This document shows positions 22,546-33,465 of a DNA stretch of 64,000 nucleotides, one piece after another. Source of the stretch: Ambrosia x helenae. Its lineage: Eukaryota > Streptophyta > Magnoliopsida > Asterales > Asteraceae. Location of the stretch: NCBI GenBank assembly GCA_030844895.1, contig CM061231.1, positions 27,661,149-27,725,148 on the forward strand, given 5' to 3'. Numbering within the stretch: the stretch's first letter is position 1; each line of letters begins with the position of its first letter. The notes below the pieces were generated by a model that was not told the DNA's origin, did not search any database, and was given only the letters and a program-made list of their open reading frames with translations. A program made the translations under genes and the position numbers.

Positions 22546-23516
22546 TTGACTCGTAATAAATGGAAGTCTACGGGCAAATGTGAACTATGCGTCACACTAA
22601 TCATAATGAATTCATGGAAACCCACAGACAATTGTGAACTAAGTATCACACTAAATCATAATGATCCGCGAAAGTTCACGGGCAACCAAGAACTACGCGT
22701 CTCGCTAAATCTGGATGCAAACGAGAATAAAACCGCATGGGGCAAGCGTGAATTATGATTCACACAAACCTGAGCTAAAAACATGGTCTTATACCATAAA
22801 AAGACGTGTTAAATAAAAGAAGGAATTAAACGCTAAATAAAAAGGGGGGATCGTAGAAGACCTTGGAAAACGAGGTGCATCCGCACCAGACGAACGATCC
22901 TAGCCTCGAGCAAGGATCGTATGAGAGTAAACGATGAATGATGGGATCTATTAAAGACATGCCAAACACAAATGATGCGAGATGAATCTCATGGGCCTTA
23001 ACATGTGATGAATGAACATGAAATCTAAACTCTAAATCATATAGACGGTTGTGAATCATATATATGAAGGCAATGCCTTCATAATAAACCAAACACAGCC
23101 TGCCAATTCACTATGAATACGAATACTAAGTAAAGAAAACATAAGTAATAGACTTGTGTGATTAAACATGGTAACGTAACACCATGAAACACAAATGAGT
23201 GAGAACCATTTTGAGAAACGTTGAATTGATCTATGGGTCAATAAGTCTTAAGGGACATAAATAAACAGAAACGGGTCATGGTTCAGTAACAGGCCCTATA
23301 AGGCTTAACCAATGAAGAAATTGCTTTAGAACCGAAGTGTTTCGAGGAATTAAATAAAAAAATAGTCCGAAAAGGCGACGTGAAGACGGGTATTATATAC
23401 GAAATAATACCTAGATAACTAAAAGAGACAGAGGAATCGGGTTAAATCTCAAATAAGATGCTTGCGAGAGCTCGAAATATAAATTTGAAAGGCCATATAA
23501 GAAAGGGTAATAGTTG
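22546..23516. other. Remaining interior of the deleted element, no gene
   Basis: Non-coding. A looser repeat (GGAAGTCTACGGGCAAATGTGA and relatives, 22560-22760) continues the array. Nothing else recognised. Confidence 0.5.
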
Positions 23517-23848
23517 ATTAATGGGTTATTTCCTCGTGTTTGACCCTCAGGTACTCTATTATACTGAATGGATGATGATCAAGAATTGAACAAACATCCG
23601 AACGCACAAGACTCGTCTGCTTCCGCAACTTTTGAGCTAAAAGGGTTATAAACTTAGTTGTGGAAGGTGCCATTGAAACGTTTTCGCTATTAAATTCATC
23701 GTACGTATGTTTAAACCATGAGATACATGTGCAAATATTTTGTCAAAAACTCATTGAGCCCTTAATGACAAAATCTCAAACTTTCAAATTAAGTTTATTA
23801 ACTCGTAAATCTTCTCATAATACCGCTTTAAACGGGGTGGGTCTTACA
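23517..23848 (+). repeat. Truncated 3' LTR
   Basis: Matches 20574-20906 of the 5' LTR with scattered substitutions (for example gatccgaacg versus catccgaacg) and ends at the right TATTA. Homology starts abruptly at ATTAATGGGTTATTTCC, which marks the deletion junction. Confidence 0.85.
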
Positions 23849-24129
23849 TATTAGACCTTTCGGCTCGATTAATGAGTTATTTGATAGACGATTCGAAACA
23901 AATCTTAGTTTTTAATGGATTTGAGTGGTTTTTAGAACTAATTTTTTTCACAATTTTTTCCTCAAAGTTTTTGGGATTTTGGATGATTTCTTATGGTTAA
24001 AAGTTGATTTAGATGATCTAAACGTGTTCAAAAGGTGTTTTCCGATAAAACCTATCCAAAATTCCAGAAAAAACATCAGATCGAAAATTTTGAAAAGGCC
24101 TTGAAAACCCTCATTCTCATGTATGCGCA

Positions 24130-24812
24130 GGAGCAGCCGTCTAATAGTGTTTTCAGGTGGAACAAAATTGCGGTTCCAAAGGTGAATTGTTTCGTGTGGA
24201 GAGCGATTGGTAATAAAGTACCGACATCGGAGCCGTTGGCGTTTAGAGGGGTTGTTTTGGGGGACGACTTATGTAAGATGTGCGGAACGACTATCGAGAC
24301 AACTAACCATTTGTTTGCAGGTTGTTTGTGGGCTAGGACGGTTGGGTGGAATGTGCGTTCTTGGTTGAAATTTCGGATCCTCCTTAGTACGATTCTATCT
24401 CTCACCTACTGGGATATTGCAACTCATTGGGTGGAAGCGAGAAGAAGAAAAAGGTTATGTACGCCATATTCCTTTTGACGATTTGGAGAATTTGGCTGAG
24501 AAGAAACAATAAGATCTTCAATGGTATAAACACGAGCACGATAAAGGTCATTGAGGAGATAAAAGAAGAGTCCTATTGGTGGGTGATGAAAAGATCGAAG
24601 ATCCCTGACGTTGATCTAGCTAAGTGGAATGAATTTTCTGATATTGATTTCGGTTGAATATTAGGCGACTTTGTGTTCTGTTTCTTTTAGTAGGTTACCA
24701 TTTCGGATGTTACGCCCAAGTAACCTTTGCCTAATTGGGCTATGTATGGATGTTTTGTTATGTTATGTTTGGTGATTGAATAAAAGCTTCGTTTGGTTCT
24801 TTAAACAAAAAA
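24130..24812 (+). pseudogene. LINE 3' end with RT zinc-binding domain, frameshifted
   Basis: A first frame reads FRWNKIAVPKVNCFVWRAIGN with DLCKMCGTTIETTNHLFAGC, the reverse-transcriptase zinc-binding (zf-RVT) domain at the C-terminus of plant L1-type LINEs. The frame shifts near 24420-24450 and goes on as KKVMYAIFLLTIWRIWLRRNNKIFNG to a stop at 24655-24657. A 3' untranslated part follows, ending TTCTTTAAACAAAAAAA near 24811, the likely tail. It is 5' truncated, as most LINE copies are. I could not find its target duplication. Confidence 0.8.
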
Positions 24813-25395
24813 ATATCAGGCGAATAACACATTCTTGTGTTAATAGGTGGCAAATAAGCAACATTATCAATGTTGTTTGCATGTGAATGAGACTCTTAAT
24901 TCTCCCCTTTTGTCACATTCACCTGTTAGAGCAATTTCATAATAGGTTGAAATTTTTCTAAGAGTTTGACTTTCGTTTACCATAGTTCACCGAAGTTTGA
25001 CTTTCTTCGACCAACTCTAAATGCTTCAGAGGGTTAATCATCAAATAATTCTACTCCAACTCTAAATGTTGGTTGGATTGGATTCCCATTATTCATCAAC
25101 TTTTTTTTATGGATCAACAGTCTTTCTAAGGTGTAGTCTATAGATTGGTGCATAAATGGAAACTGTTTGAACGTCTTTTTTTAGGGGTTGTCTTGCTCTT
25201 GCCAGTTTCTCTTTTTTCTTTCAATAAAAGTCGCCGCTCAAGGAACATACAGTATAAATTAAGTGGCATTGATCAAAGTTTTTTTTTTCTTTTTCTGGAC
25301 GGCTAATGTTACACTCCTACTATATTTACACCAAATACACTTTTGCTTAAATTTGAATCTAGGAACTCTCCTCTAAAAGGCATAAGCCTCTATCG
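24813..25395. other. No gene seen
   Basis: Non-coding sequence after the LINE tail. No repeat borders or conserved frame recognised. Confidence 0.4.
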
Positions 25396-25402
25396 TATGG
25401 GC

Positions 25403-25590
25403 CAGGGACGAAGGTTTCTTAGGGCCAGGGGTGGTCCTGGCCCCCCTGTTTTTTGGCGCAGTAGTGGAAATTTGCGATTTTCGTAGGTAAATTGTGTCCG
25501 GGTTGAGTCCGGCCCCCACCGATTTACCACTACTGATCGTAAAAAAATTAAGTTCAGCCTTCCCGATTTGAGGATCAAGCTTCGCCCCTA
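25403..25590. mobile_element. Short hAT-like MITE (CAGGGGCGAAGCTTG family), copy 1
   Basis: 188 bp with ends CAGGGACGAAGG and (reversed) TAGGGGCGAAGCTTGAT, and inner GGCCCCC/GTCCGGCCCCCACC blocks. It belongs with the copies at 28384-28577 and 59647-59843. No clear 8-bp duplication remains. Confidence 0.6.
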
Positions 25591-25911
25591 AAATGGATTA
25601 CCCCACATTGGCCATTAGCAGCATTGATCAAAGCTTATCTTTATTATTTTATCTACGGTTTATATAATAGTTTTATATGATGCATGGGACAAATCGTTGT
25701 GAGGCTCACTCGGGTGTACTCAAAAACAAAATACTAAAACTTTATCCTCAAACTCCTCAAACACATATTCCAACGTATGACTCATTGAATTTACAACTAA
25801 AATTCTTAAAATTGCCGTTACGAAAAAAATATTTCTTAAATATTAAATCCTTACATAACTCACAATGAGCTTTAGCTCAAGCAGCTTTAAGCTCGATTAT
25901 TCTTGTTACAA

Positions 25912-25913
<2 letters not shown>

Positions 25914-25958
<45 letters not shown>
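25914..25958. repeat. 45-base T run
   Basis: Uninterrupted T45. It could be the poly(A) tail of a minus-strand retroposon lying to its right (about 25959-26070), but no matching duplication or domain was found. It could also be length-unstable in assembly. Confidence 0.8.
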
Positions 25959-25959
<1 letters not shown>

Positions 25960-26070
25960 TCTTTTGGTTTTTCATGTGTTATCTTTTGGTTGGAGCCAAC
26001 ACAGGTGACGAGGAAAGCTGAACCGCTTTCTCCGGCAATAAAACCTTCACGTACATCTAAAATTAATTAG

Positions 26071-26204
26071 TAGGGATGAACATTTCGGTACCAAGTTTTG
26101 ATGATTTTTTATACCTGAAATTTTGGTACAGTATCGTTACCAAATTCTGATGATTTTTAGTACCGACACATTTGGTATTGGTAATGGTATCAAGCTCATT
26201 TCTA
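26071..26204. mobile_element. MITE-like repeat (TAGGGATGA ends)
   Basis: Ends TAGGGATGAACATTTCGG and (reversed) TAGAAATGAGCTTGATACC, with internal copies of TTTGGTACC/GGTATTGGTA. It looks like a small inverted-repeat transposon; no target duplication was confirmed. Confidence 0.45.
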
Positions 26205-26331
26205 CTAACTTTGAATGTAATTTTACCTAAAAGATGTTGTGAACTTATCTACCCATATAATAATCAAATATCTCTCTTATAAAGTATTGCAAATGTACTA
26301 GTTAAAATTTATTGTAATTTTTTTCGTTATT

Positions 26332-26619
26332 GAATACAGGGTCATTCTTAAATATCGTTTGATGACCCTCATATACCAGGAGGATAAAATCTGTTCGATT
26401 TGCCGTAAGCCATGCCTGGATGAATACAGAGAACATGTGGTTCATTGCAAAGAGTTACCCGGGTTCAAATATCGGCATGATTGGGTTCAAGACGTTCTAT
26501 GAGACATTTTAAGACGGGCTGATATCTCAGCCAAGAAAGAGGCTCCTGTGAACTTCCTCTCGGATTCCACAGAAGGGAGATTCACCCTGCGCCTAGCAGA
26601 TCTCTTTGTCTTTGAGTGA
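26332..26619 (+). pseudogene. C-terminal remnant of a non-LTR reverse-transcriptase protein
   Basis: Frame EYRVILKYRLMTLIYQED, then a zinc-finger-like CSICRKPCLDEYREHVVHC, KELPGFKYRHDWVQDVL, a stop, and KKEAPVNFLSDSTEGRFTLRLADLFVFE to a final stop. It appears to be the C-terminal continuation of the family seen at 13410-13866, assigned from memory. One internal stop makes it a pseudogene. The neighbours on both sides are other repeats. Confidence 0.6.
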
Positions 26620-26904
26620 GCCGGCGAGAAATGATTTGATACTTTTTAATAGATGATAAATCATTTTTTAAACATCCGTGTTTTACAAACTTTGAAAACC
26701 CGCTAAAGAAAAAATAAAGTTTTTTTTTTTTAAACCATAGCTTAGTTTTAACCTACTTCCGCCTCGGTGATCGGGACACGGTCTTGCATTCGTTAGCAAC
26801 CGTGAGCTTATCAATTTAATCATCTTAATTTTTCAAAATCAAAGATTTATCTCAAAAATTGTTTTTTCTTGAGCTTATCAATGTATCCATTTTTTTTACT
26901 CTTA

Positions 26905-27263
26905 GGCTGAAGGGTATGGAGACACCCCAACCCCCCCCCCCCCTCCCTCACTTTTTGCCCCGTCCCAAACCCCCACACCGCCCCCTGCCCCGTCCTCTTC
27001 CACCCCCGTCTCCCACGTCTCCTTTGAGGCATTTTGGACGCACCAATTAGAGAATTTTCCTTTTTTATTTTTTAAATTCCAACCAATAGAGTGTTTTCCT
27101 TTTATTTATTTATTTATTTTTTTTTTTGAATGCTTGAGACATGGAGTGTTGGTGTCTCCACACCCCACTCATGTCTCAAGAGGTTTGAGACACCAAGAAT
27201 CCAATGTGACATCCTACGTGGCATGGAAACATTACCTTTCTCATGTCTCCACACCCCATAGCC
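26905..27263. mobile_element. Tourist-like (PIF/Harbinger) MITE
   Basis: 359 bp between TTA duplications (26902-26904 and 27264-27266), with inverted ends GGCTGAAGGGTATGGAGAC and (reversed) GGCTATGGGGTGTGGAGAC. A long C run (26930-26942) and a T run lie inside. A 3-bp TTA/TAA duplication with such ends is typical of Harbinger MITEs. Confidence 0.75.
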
Positions 27264-27339
27264 TTAGTAAAATAGTTAATTACCAAGTAACCAAATTTAG
27301 CAAAGTGATTAACCAGGCACACCAAAGTACTCAAAGGCT

Positions 27340-27830
27340 TTTTTGTTTTGTTTTTTCTTAATGACCAACAAGAAACTGGCAACGAAACACGGGTACCTCA
27401 AGTTACATCAAAACAGCGTCAAAACATATTGAAACAAAACAAAACAGACTAACGCAGAACCTTAAGCTTGAAGTTGCGCCAATCAGCTCCCACGCAAGAG
27501 TCAAAGCCTTCGATCAATTCCAAACCTACAGATAACCTAAAGCCTTTGATTCCTTGATCACCTTCGATACAGCTGGTCTCTTGTTTTTAAATATCACCTC
27601 ATTTCTCGCTCTCCAAATACTCCAAAAGGCTGTGAGGATCATTGCGTACAACGCGTAGAACGCCTTCTTCCTCTTCTTCTGCTAGCCTCCCAAAAAGATG
27701 TGAAGGTCAATTAAGTCTCCAATACAAAAAACAAAAATTGGTTGTAAGCAGCTCCATGCTACCCGATTCATATTTTCTTATCTCCACAGCCTCCCAAAAA
27801 AGACACGCCTAAACCGATCAAAAACCTTAA
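27340..27830 (-). pseudogene. LINE 3' fragment, minus strand
   Basis: The minus strand encodes YALYAMILTAFWSIWRARNE followed by VIFKNKRPAVSKVIKESKAL near 27520-27660, the C-terminal motif after the zf-RVT domain of plant LINEs. It then runs into a 3' untranslated part with an A-rich tail near 27340-27358 (T-rich on the plus strand). The upstream part is broken by stops. Confidence 0.7.
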
Positions 27831-27870
27831 TGACTCTAACAGTTGCTCGAAACAATGAGAAAAATAAGTA

Positions 27871-28383
27871 TAAAGTAAAGCCTTTTCCTAGTAATAAAAA
27901 GTATCTTGTTTATAGCACACACAAATATGTTAAATTTCACTCGTCGGGAATAGCGGACCAAGCAAACCGGACCATTCCTTGTTGTAGGAGGTGGTGGTCC
28001 AGAATTACAAATCATGCCTCAAGTACGATATACCGGACCTGTCCAAAACGTAAGATGGTGGGTCCCCACTATTAAATAATCAGTTTTAATAAAAATAATA
28101 AAAAAACTCAAAACTAAAAATATTGATTTGAAAAATAAATACATAAATTGGAAATAACATAAAATTTTAAATTAAAACGTTATAAAGAGTACATAACTAA
28201 ATAAACTAGATACTTTAAGTTAAACGTACTATATGTATAGGGTGAAATTAGTGTATAAATGTCATATTTTGTGAAAAGTATGAGAAAGATTAAGAATTAA
28301 TATATAGACAACGTTTTTTAGATTTTAGTCATGTTTTGGATTATTTTGGTTAAAAAACACCAAACATAAGGCTTCATAGTGTG
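27871..28383. repeat. Direct repeat, copy 1 (pair with 29219-29690)
   Basis: About 500 bp that recurs at 29219-29690 with many substitutions and small indels: AAAGCCTTTT, the AGCAAACCGG block, GGTCCCCACTATT, the TACTTTAAGTTAAACG block and ATTTTGTGA are shared in order. In this copy a MITE follows at 28384; the homology resumes after it (ggggtgtgaagggggtgtgaagccc). Confidence 0.8.
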
Positions 28384-28577
28384 CCGGGGAAGCTTAAGAA
28401 GGGCTCTGGGGTGCCCTGACCCCTACTTTTTTTTGCTAAGTATTGTGAAATTCCACGTTTTTGTCCGAAAAATTTGTATATATTAAGTTCAGCCCCCACC
28501 GATTTGATCTGATATTCTGTAAAATGGCTCTCGTGACTTTCACCCCCCACCATCTTAAAGTCCAAGCTTCGCGACTG
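28384..28577. mobile_element. Short hAT-like MITE, copy 2, with empty paralogous site
   Basis: 194 bp, flanked by ATAGTGTG (28376-28383) and ACAGTGTG (28578-28585), an 8-bp duplication with one mismatch. Inner blocks TTCAGCCCCCACCGATTTG and AAGCTTCGCGACTG match the copies at 25403 and 59647. The related sequence at about 29680-29700 lacks the MITE. Confidence 0.72.
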
Positions 28578-28814
28578 ACAGTGTGGGGGTGTGAAGGGGG
28601 TGTGAAGCCCTTCCACACCACAACCACGGGAAGATAATATGAATTGCGCGCGTATCATGGAGCAAAGTCATTAAACCAGTGGATATAATTTTAACCCGAA
28701 GAAAACCCCGACTTGATTTCATCTGTGAGTTTCTCCTAGATCTATGAAGGGCTTAATTACTAGTGAATTTAAGATTGTTTCTTTCTTTTCATATGCTCTT
28801 CCAACAAGCAGTAA

Positions 28815-29111
28815 GGGGCTATTTGGTTGATTAAGTGCTTAATTATTAAAAAGTCTGAATGGTTAAGTGTCAAATCATTAAGTGTTGTTTTGTTGGACCT
28901 TTAAATGGCTAGTTTTCTTGTCCTACATTGGTAAGGGAAGTAAAAATTGATTCATTCAGTGCTTAATGGTTCAGCAACATCCCAAGTTTTAATGGTTCAG
29001 CCTTAATCATTCTATTCAGATGCTGAAACAAATACGTGGAATGAGCTGAATGCTAAATCATTCAACGCTGAATGATTCAAAGGCTCATTAAGAGCCTTAC
29101 CAAACAGCCCT
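28815..29111. mobile_element. Tourist-like (PIF/Harbinger) MITE
   Basis: 297 bp between TAA duplications (28812-28814, 29112-29114), with ends GGGGCTATTTGGTTG and (reversed) AGGGCTGTTTGGTAAGG. The interior is full of inverted TTAATGGTTCAG/CTGAATGATT-type pieces and would fold strongly. Confidence 0.7.
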
Positions 29112-29218
29112 TAAGTATTATCTCAAATATTGTTAGTAAAAATAAAATAATGCTTTAAAATCAATAACAGTGGTGGTTTTAATAATAAAAAAAGAAAAGA
29201 AAAGACATCATCATAAAA

Positions 29219-29690
29219 TAAAGCCTTTTAAGTATCATGTTTAGAGCACGCATAATGCTGTTAATTTTCACTCGTTCGGGATAATAGATCAAGCAAACCG
29301 GGCCACTTCTTGTAGTAGAAGGTGTCCAGAATTCTAAATCATGCTGGTAAACCAGACCGGTCTAAAAGTGAGATGGTGAGTCCCCACTATTGAACAACCA
29401 GTTTCAATAAAAAATAACAAAAAAGTTAAAATTAAAAATGTAAATTAAAAATAAACACATAAATTAAACATAACATAAAATTTGAAATTAAAACATTACA
29501 AGGAATACATAACTAAACCAACTAGATACTTTAAGTTAAACGAACTATATGTATAGGGTGGAATTACTGTACAAATGTCATATTTTGTGAGAAAAAATAA
29601 GAATTAATATATAGACAACATTTTTTAGATTTTGGTCATGATGTTTTAATTTATTTTGGCTACAAAAACACTAAACATAAAGTTATACGG
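29219..29690. repeat. Direct repeat, copy 2 (empty site for the 28384 MITE)
   Basis: Homologous to 27871-28383 and to the few dozen bases after the MITE there. At the matching point it reads ttatacggtgagggggcatgg without any insertion. It precedes a MYB-like pseudogene, so both copies may be parts of non-autonomous PIF/Harbinger-like elements. Confidence 0.75.
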
Positions 29691-29966
29691 TGAGGGGGCA
29701 TGGAAAGGGGGTGTGAAGCCTGGAGTGGGGCATATCAGGGGAAGATATACACCGGCGTGGGCAACAATCAAATATGACATGGACGATTTTGATTGGTGGA
29801 TGGCACTATGGAAAATTTATCGTTGGTCCCCTACATTTCTTTTTCAAATTAACTTCAACTCGTTAGTATTACCCTATATATAACATCTTTCAGTTCTATT
29901 ACCATACACCACAATAACCAAACCGTTTACTATTAAAGTGTGAAATTTATAATCAAGACAATGTAG
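29691..29966. other. Upstream part of the MYB-like pseudogene
   Basis: Non-coding; a short frame here is not recognised. TATATAA at 29876-29882, about 85 bp upstream of the pseudogene ATG, could be a decayed TATA box. Confidence 0.35.
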
Positions 29967-30290
29967 ATGCCGTGGACCAAAGAAGAAAAACTAACTCTAA
30001 TGTTATGCTGGTTAAAAATACATGAAAACACAAGAGTCTATTGTAAACTTCATTCCATCCCATTTTGGGGTAAAGTGCTAGCCGAATTCTGAGATCTTAC
30101 AGGCGGTCAAAAAAAAACGAGATGGTAATTCACTTCATCAAAAATGGTTGGATATCGCATCAAAGTGTGAAATCTTTTAAGCGATGTTTAAGGAAAACAT
30201 TGAGGAGACCCCCTGAATCCGAGAAGTTGCCATCGAAATGACTCAAGTCGACTACACTTTTGAGTTCGGCGAGGAGTTCGAGTATGTTTC
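29967..30290 (+). pseudogene. PIF/Harbinger-type MYB/SANT-like protein, degenerate
   Basis: Starts MPWTKEEKLTLMLCWLKIHENT and then, across several frames and stops, keeps recognisable pieces: FWGKVLAEF, LTGG, LHQKWLDIASKCEIF, and IEMTQVDYTFEFGEEFEY at the end. This layout (PWT-start SANT-like fold with FEY end) is that of the DNA-binding partner protein encoded by plant PIF/Harbinger elements and of related plant proteins. A second member is at 47088-47465. It has several stops and shifts, so it is not functional. Confidence 0.6.
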
Positions 30291-30977
30291 TTCGTGTCAA
30301 ATATTATGCCCTTGTTATGTCTAATTTAAATGTTTTATGTATTTTAAATTTATGTTTTTTTATGTAATGTTTTAGTTTAAATTATCTTAATATATTCGTG
30401 GTTTTATTTAATTTAATGGGTTATTACTTAAAAAATGCAAATGCATAAATTAAGAAAAAAAGTAAATTAAAAACAATGAGTTAGAACTACCACAGATCCA
30501 CTGTCAATGCCACCACTACCCCTTCGTTCTTGTTTCATGCCCCAACGATGATATGGATGCTAAATGTCGTTTCTGTTCCCCATAAGGGTTTGACCACACG
30601 CTATAGTCTAAGGGTGAAGGGTGTGTAGTTAGAATATCCTAACACTATCAAATGATAGACCGACACATTAGAGTTGTACTTTCTACTCTAAAATAACATA
30701 TATATTCCGAAGGTGTGGTGCTAGAAGATACCCTAAACATTTTAAATTTGAAAATACAATAAACATTTTAATTTAATTAAGCAAAAAATTCATTAAAATA
30801 AAACTTAAATTAACAACAACAACAACAAAAAAACCAAAGTACGAAAAATAAAAAATAAAAACTACTCCACATCGCATTCGAATGAAATGGTATTTGTGGA
30901 ATGATAATTTGATAATTAATGTTCACGAAGGAAACTATATATTGTTTATGTTCATATATCACGAAAAATAAATTAAT
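30291..30977. other. No gene seen
   Basis: AT-rich non-coding sequence. CACACGCTATAGTCTAAGGG near 30596-30615 resembles a Harbinger-type end, possibly the right border of the pseudogene-carrying element. Confidence 0.35.
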
Positions 30978-31859
30978 ACTCCGTTATGCAATACTCCGTT
31001 AAAGAATTGTTATCCGAGTTTATTTGCATTGAAGACGGATAAGAAATGTTTGGTTTCTACTAGGTGTGAACGTACAGATCAAGGTTTTTTGGTTAAGTGT
31101 TGTTGGAAAAGGGCAATTGTTTCTTTGGAGGAAGTGGATCTTTGTCAAGATTTGGAGAATCGTTTAGCCGAGATATCCTTGTCAGAGCGAGAAGACGAGT
31201 GGGTATGGCATGATACTAAGTCGGAGCAATTTTTGGTCGCTTCGGTTAAAAAGTGGATTCGTAGTTATCGCAATGAAGAGCCATTCGGTTTCAAGTGGTG
31301 CAAATGGGTTCCGGCCAAATGTAATATTTTTATGTGGCGAGCTTTTCTAGATCGCCTTCCTACCAAGACTGCGATGCAAAGGAGGAATATTATGGTTCAT
31401 GATGATATGTGTGTTTTATGTGAGGGTGGAATAGAGTCTATTGACCATATTCTTACGGGTTGTGCTATCGCGGATGGGGTGTGGCATGGTGTTTCTTTAT
31501 GGTGTCGTGTTCATGCTATGTTCGCGTTTTCGGTTAAAGACATTGTTCAGGCATACGAACACTATGGTATTAGTGGAGAAAGGAAGAATGTTTTGCAAGG
31601 CATTATCATCATTACGAGTTGGAGGTTATGGAAAGCAAGAAACGAGAAAATATTTTCAAATAAGGATGTAAAAGTGGAGATTATATCCGACATCAAAGCT
31701 TTGGGTTTTCTTTGGTACAAGCATAGGGCGCGTCACAGAATTCTAGATTGAGAGAAATGGTATAATTATGATGTAATGTAAATGTACTCGTTTTCAGGTC
31801 TTTATTCCTTCTTGGAATAAGGCGCCTTGTGTTTTTAATGAAAGTTAACCTTAAAAAAA
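30978..31859 (+). mobile_element. 5'-truncated LINE with 17-bp target duplication
   Basis: Flanked by acgaaaaataaattaat at 30961-30977 and 31860-31876. The insert ends with an A tail (about 31852-31859) and has lost its 5' part. It carries an intact C-terminal frame (31029-31751). The perfect duplication indicates target-primed reverse transcription at one site. Confidence 0.88.
31029..31751 (+). pseudogene. LINE reverse transcriptase, C-terminal part with zf-RVT domain
   Basis: 240 codons open to TGA at 31749-31751, but only the end of a LINE ORF2. After a segment with EDEWVWHDTKSEQFLVASVK (about residues 56-75), the zf-RVT domain runs from about residue 85 to 160, with FKWCKWVPAKCNIFMWRAF and the zinc ligands in CVLCEGGIESIDHILTGC. 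The tail has SWRLWKARNEKIF, seen in other plant LINEs. The endonuclease and catalytic RT parts are absent, so the apparent start Met is not a true start. The frame is unbroken, so the insertion is not very old. Confidence 0.85.
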
Positions 31860-31876
31860 ACGAAAAATAAATTAAT

Positions 31877-32019
31877 TTTTATTTTTTTTGTATTTAAATA
31901 AATAAACTTGTACGAATGTCTTGAATAAACTTATTGTATTTTAATAAAACATATGAATAATTAAACTCTAATTCACGTAATGTCGTAATCCTTGTTTCCC
32001 CTTTTATCTATTTCCTTTA
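31877..32019. other. Spacer between LINE and Helitron-like array
   Basis: Short AT-rich spacer without features. Confidence 0.4.
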
Positions 32020-32261
32020 TCTATCTATATATATAAAAGAAAACGTATATACTGACGTGGCGTGCAATGAAGGCCTCAACCTCCCTTGAGAGTGCCACGT
32101 GGCTTAATAATTGAGTGTTTTTGGTGTTTTTGAATTATTTCCTTTTTTAATTAAAAAAAAAGATAAATATAAAACCCTAAATTCTCAATTACTAAAATTA
32201 AATTGAGTTATTTTAGGAAAAAATAATTTAAAAATAAATTTAAAATTTTCTCTCTCATATT

Positions 32262-32460
32262 TCCTCCCATAATTTTTAAACGTTTATATCTTTTATATAC
32301 GGGATTTTAAAAAAAATTACGCCAAATTAACGAGCGTTTTATTATCTTTCCAACGAGTACCATAGTGCTATATAAAAAAACGGGGAAAAATCGATTATTT
32401 TTTGTGGGGTTTCGTTTATACAGGAAAAAAACACACAAAGTGTTCATGTTATTCATTAAT
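32262..32460 (+). repeat. Recurrent AACGAGCGTTTTATTATCTTT module, copy A
   Basis: Runs TTTTTAAACGTTTATATCTTT, ACGAGCGTTTTATTATC, CAACGAGTACCATAGTG, then GTTTATACAGGAAAAAAAC and CACAAAGTGTTC. It recurs at 33362-33790 (interrupted by a SINE) and, more diverged, at 60802-60905 and inverted at 62645-62790. Confidence 0.75.
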
Positions 32461-33465
32461 CATATTTTTTCTTTTAAACCAGGTTCTTATCTACGATGTT
32501 GAAAATCAGCCCAATCGCCATGTTATCATTGGAATTTTACTAGGTATACTTCATCAAGAGAAGCTAGGAGAAAGAATCGCGCAACACTGCAACACATGGT
32601 GTCACCTTATAGCAAGGTTATTTTATTTATTTAATTACAAGAGTAATAATTATTACTATTAGTATTAGTATCATTAGAATGGTTATATTTTTCAACCCCG
32701 AGACGCTACCGGGAAGAATTGATAGTTGCTGACGTGGCGTTCAATGGTGGCATCAACCATCTCTTGATTATGCCACGTGGCATAGTGAGATGCAATGGTT
32801 ACAACTTAAAACTTAAGTGTTTGTTTAGTTGATTAGGTTAGGAATTATAAGAGTCATTAGAATGTGAGAAATTAGAGAGATGTAATGAGTTTTTGAATAG
32901 TTGCAGCTTACATAAGTGATTATTTAGATGATTACTGATTAGGTTTTAGATTAGAGAATATGAGTTATTACTTATTAGAATACTATGAACATGCAATGAT
33001 TGAGAGATTTTGTGGTTAGTTAACTTAAGCCATTTGCAATAAGTTATCACGTAAAATTAGATTTTTCAACCCTGGGACCCTCCGGGATAATCAGCTAGCT
33101 ACATATAAAAAAATTGAACTTAGATGTCGTGGCATTCAATGGTGGCCTCAACCCTTCATTGAATGTGCCACGTGGCATAATGAGGTGAAAGTGTTTAATT
33201 TTTTTATTTTGTTTTTATTATTAAAATCTAATAATAAAATTAATTAAAACCCTATACAAGATATACATATCTTAGAATTTAAAATAAAAGATTTACTTAT
33301 TCAGATATTTTAGGAATTTTTTTTTTTAAAAATTAGACTCTTTTTTTTCTCATATTTCCTCCCATAATTTTTAAACGTTAATATCTTTTATATACGAGAT
33401 TTTTTAAAGAAAAAAAATTACACCAAATTAACGAGCGTTTTATTATCTTTTCAACGAGTACCATA

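Larger units (their letters stand above)
18349..23848 (+). mobile_element. Deleted gypsy-like LTR element with truncated 3' LTR
   Basis: Flanked by TATTA at 18344-18348 and 23849-23853. The 5' LTR is 18349-20906 (2,558 bp, TGTAACACCCC to GGGTCTTACA). A primer-like site follows at 20909-20923. The 3' end at 23517-23848 repeats only the last 330 or so bases of the 5' LTR. The interior (20924-23516) has no gag, pol or recognisable purine tract. An internal deletion has evidently removed most of the 3' LTR and part of the interior while sparing both integration boundaries. Confidence 0.82.

Noticed and set aside
24076..24405. 109-codon minus-strand frame
   Set aside because: Antisense shadow of the LINE zinc-binding domain.
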